A stretch of 64,000 bases of DNA. Origin: Nostoc sp. MS1 (GTDB lineage: Bacteria > Cyanobacteriota > Cyanobacteriia > Cyanobacteriales > Nostocaceae). This document shows positions 63,985 through 64,000 of this stretch, one piece after another; position 1 is the first letter of the stretch, and each line of letters begins with the position of its first letter. The notes below the pieces were generated by a model. That model searched no databases, was not told the DNA's origin, and was given only the letters and a program-made list of their open reading frames with translations. Both the position numbers and the translations under genes were made by a program. The stretch is taken from contig NZ_AP023441.1 in the NCBI RefSeq assembly GCF_019976755.1, forward strand, positions 2,601,501-2,665,500, written 5' to 3'.

Positions 63985-64000
63985 TTTAATATGTAATTTA

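Overview
The window looks like chromosome of a filamentous, heterocyst-type cyanobacterium (Nostoc/Anabaena-like). Evidence: frequent HIP1 octamers (GCGATCGC, e.g. near 21110, 37524 and 59500), heptameric short tandem repeats of the AGTCATT / GGAGTAG / AGTCAAC kinds between genes, an NDH-1 NdhK subunit, a plastoquinone-type UbiA, a CYP110-like P450, a lumenal-type pentapeptide protein, large two-partner-secretion adhesins and several CHAT/TIR proteins. I see no rRNA, tRNA or CRISPR array. The species cannot be fixed from sequence alone.

Layout. 1-8.0 kb: a heme-binding Tll0287/HAMP sensor fragment, divergent from a PhnD-like lipoprotein broken by a T9 homopolymer, an AAC(3)-family acetyltransferase, ribokinase, an IS630 copy beside an older IS630 remnant, a HAD acid phosphatase and a calcineurin-like phosphoesterase. 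8.1-12.6 kb: one very large CheB-CheR-PAS-histidine kinase-receiver gene, G+C-richer than its surroundings and bracketed by a 22-bp inverted repeat. 12.6-16.2 kb: an IS701-family element (TTAG duplicated) whose body was hit twice by different IS630 elements, each with a TA duplication. 16.3-20.2 kb: an RHH/MazF toxin-antitoxin pair, then succinate-semialdehyde dehydrogenase plus a TPP decarboxylase, the two steps that bypass 2-oxoglutarate dehydrogenase in cyanobacteria.

21.0-35.0 kb is the first accessory island. A TpsA adhesin, its TpsB pore and an exported CHAT protease-like protein lie on the plus strand. A converging minus-strand set encodes CHAT-TIR, TIR-CHASE2 and a DUF928 protein. A ~350-bp foldback (MITE-like) repeat lies between the two sets. 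The TIR and CHAT modules are used combinatorially: an apparent caspase-like/TIR signalling system, part soluble, part membrane-anchored with an extracytoplasmic sensor.

35.1-52.2 kb is mostly housekeeping: a truncated solute-binding lipoprotein, an orphan ndhK without ndhC/ndhJ, P450, UbiA, Ppx/GppA, a HicB-like/PIN toxin-antitoxin pair, an EamA transporter, a peptidoglycan-binding/HEAT protein, DUF2141, pentapeptide, LCP, mannose-1-phosphate guanylyltransferase and a UbiB-like kinase. STRR heptamers fill many junctions and even supply coding ends.

52.3-62.0 kb is the second accessory island. It has an AT-rich gene with a RusA-like core, an ABC-2 exporter, a 1371-aa NLR-like protein (CHAT protease, STAND NTPase, eight near-identical 40-residue TPRs), a small two-TM protein converging on it, and a zinc-ribbon Ser/Thr kinase with DFG changed to NFG. 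The window closes with an alpha/beta hydrolase and a small membrane protein. The best candidates for an under-described system are the CHAT-TIR / TIR-CHASE2 / DUF928 set and the CHAT-STAND-TPR protein with its small membrane neighbour.
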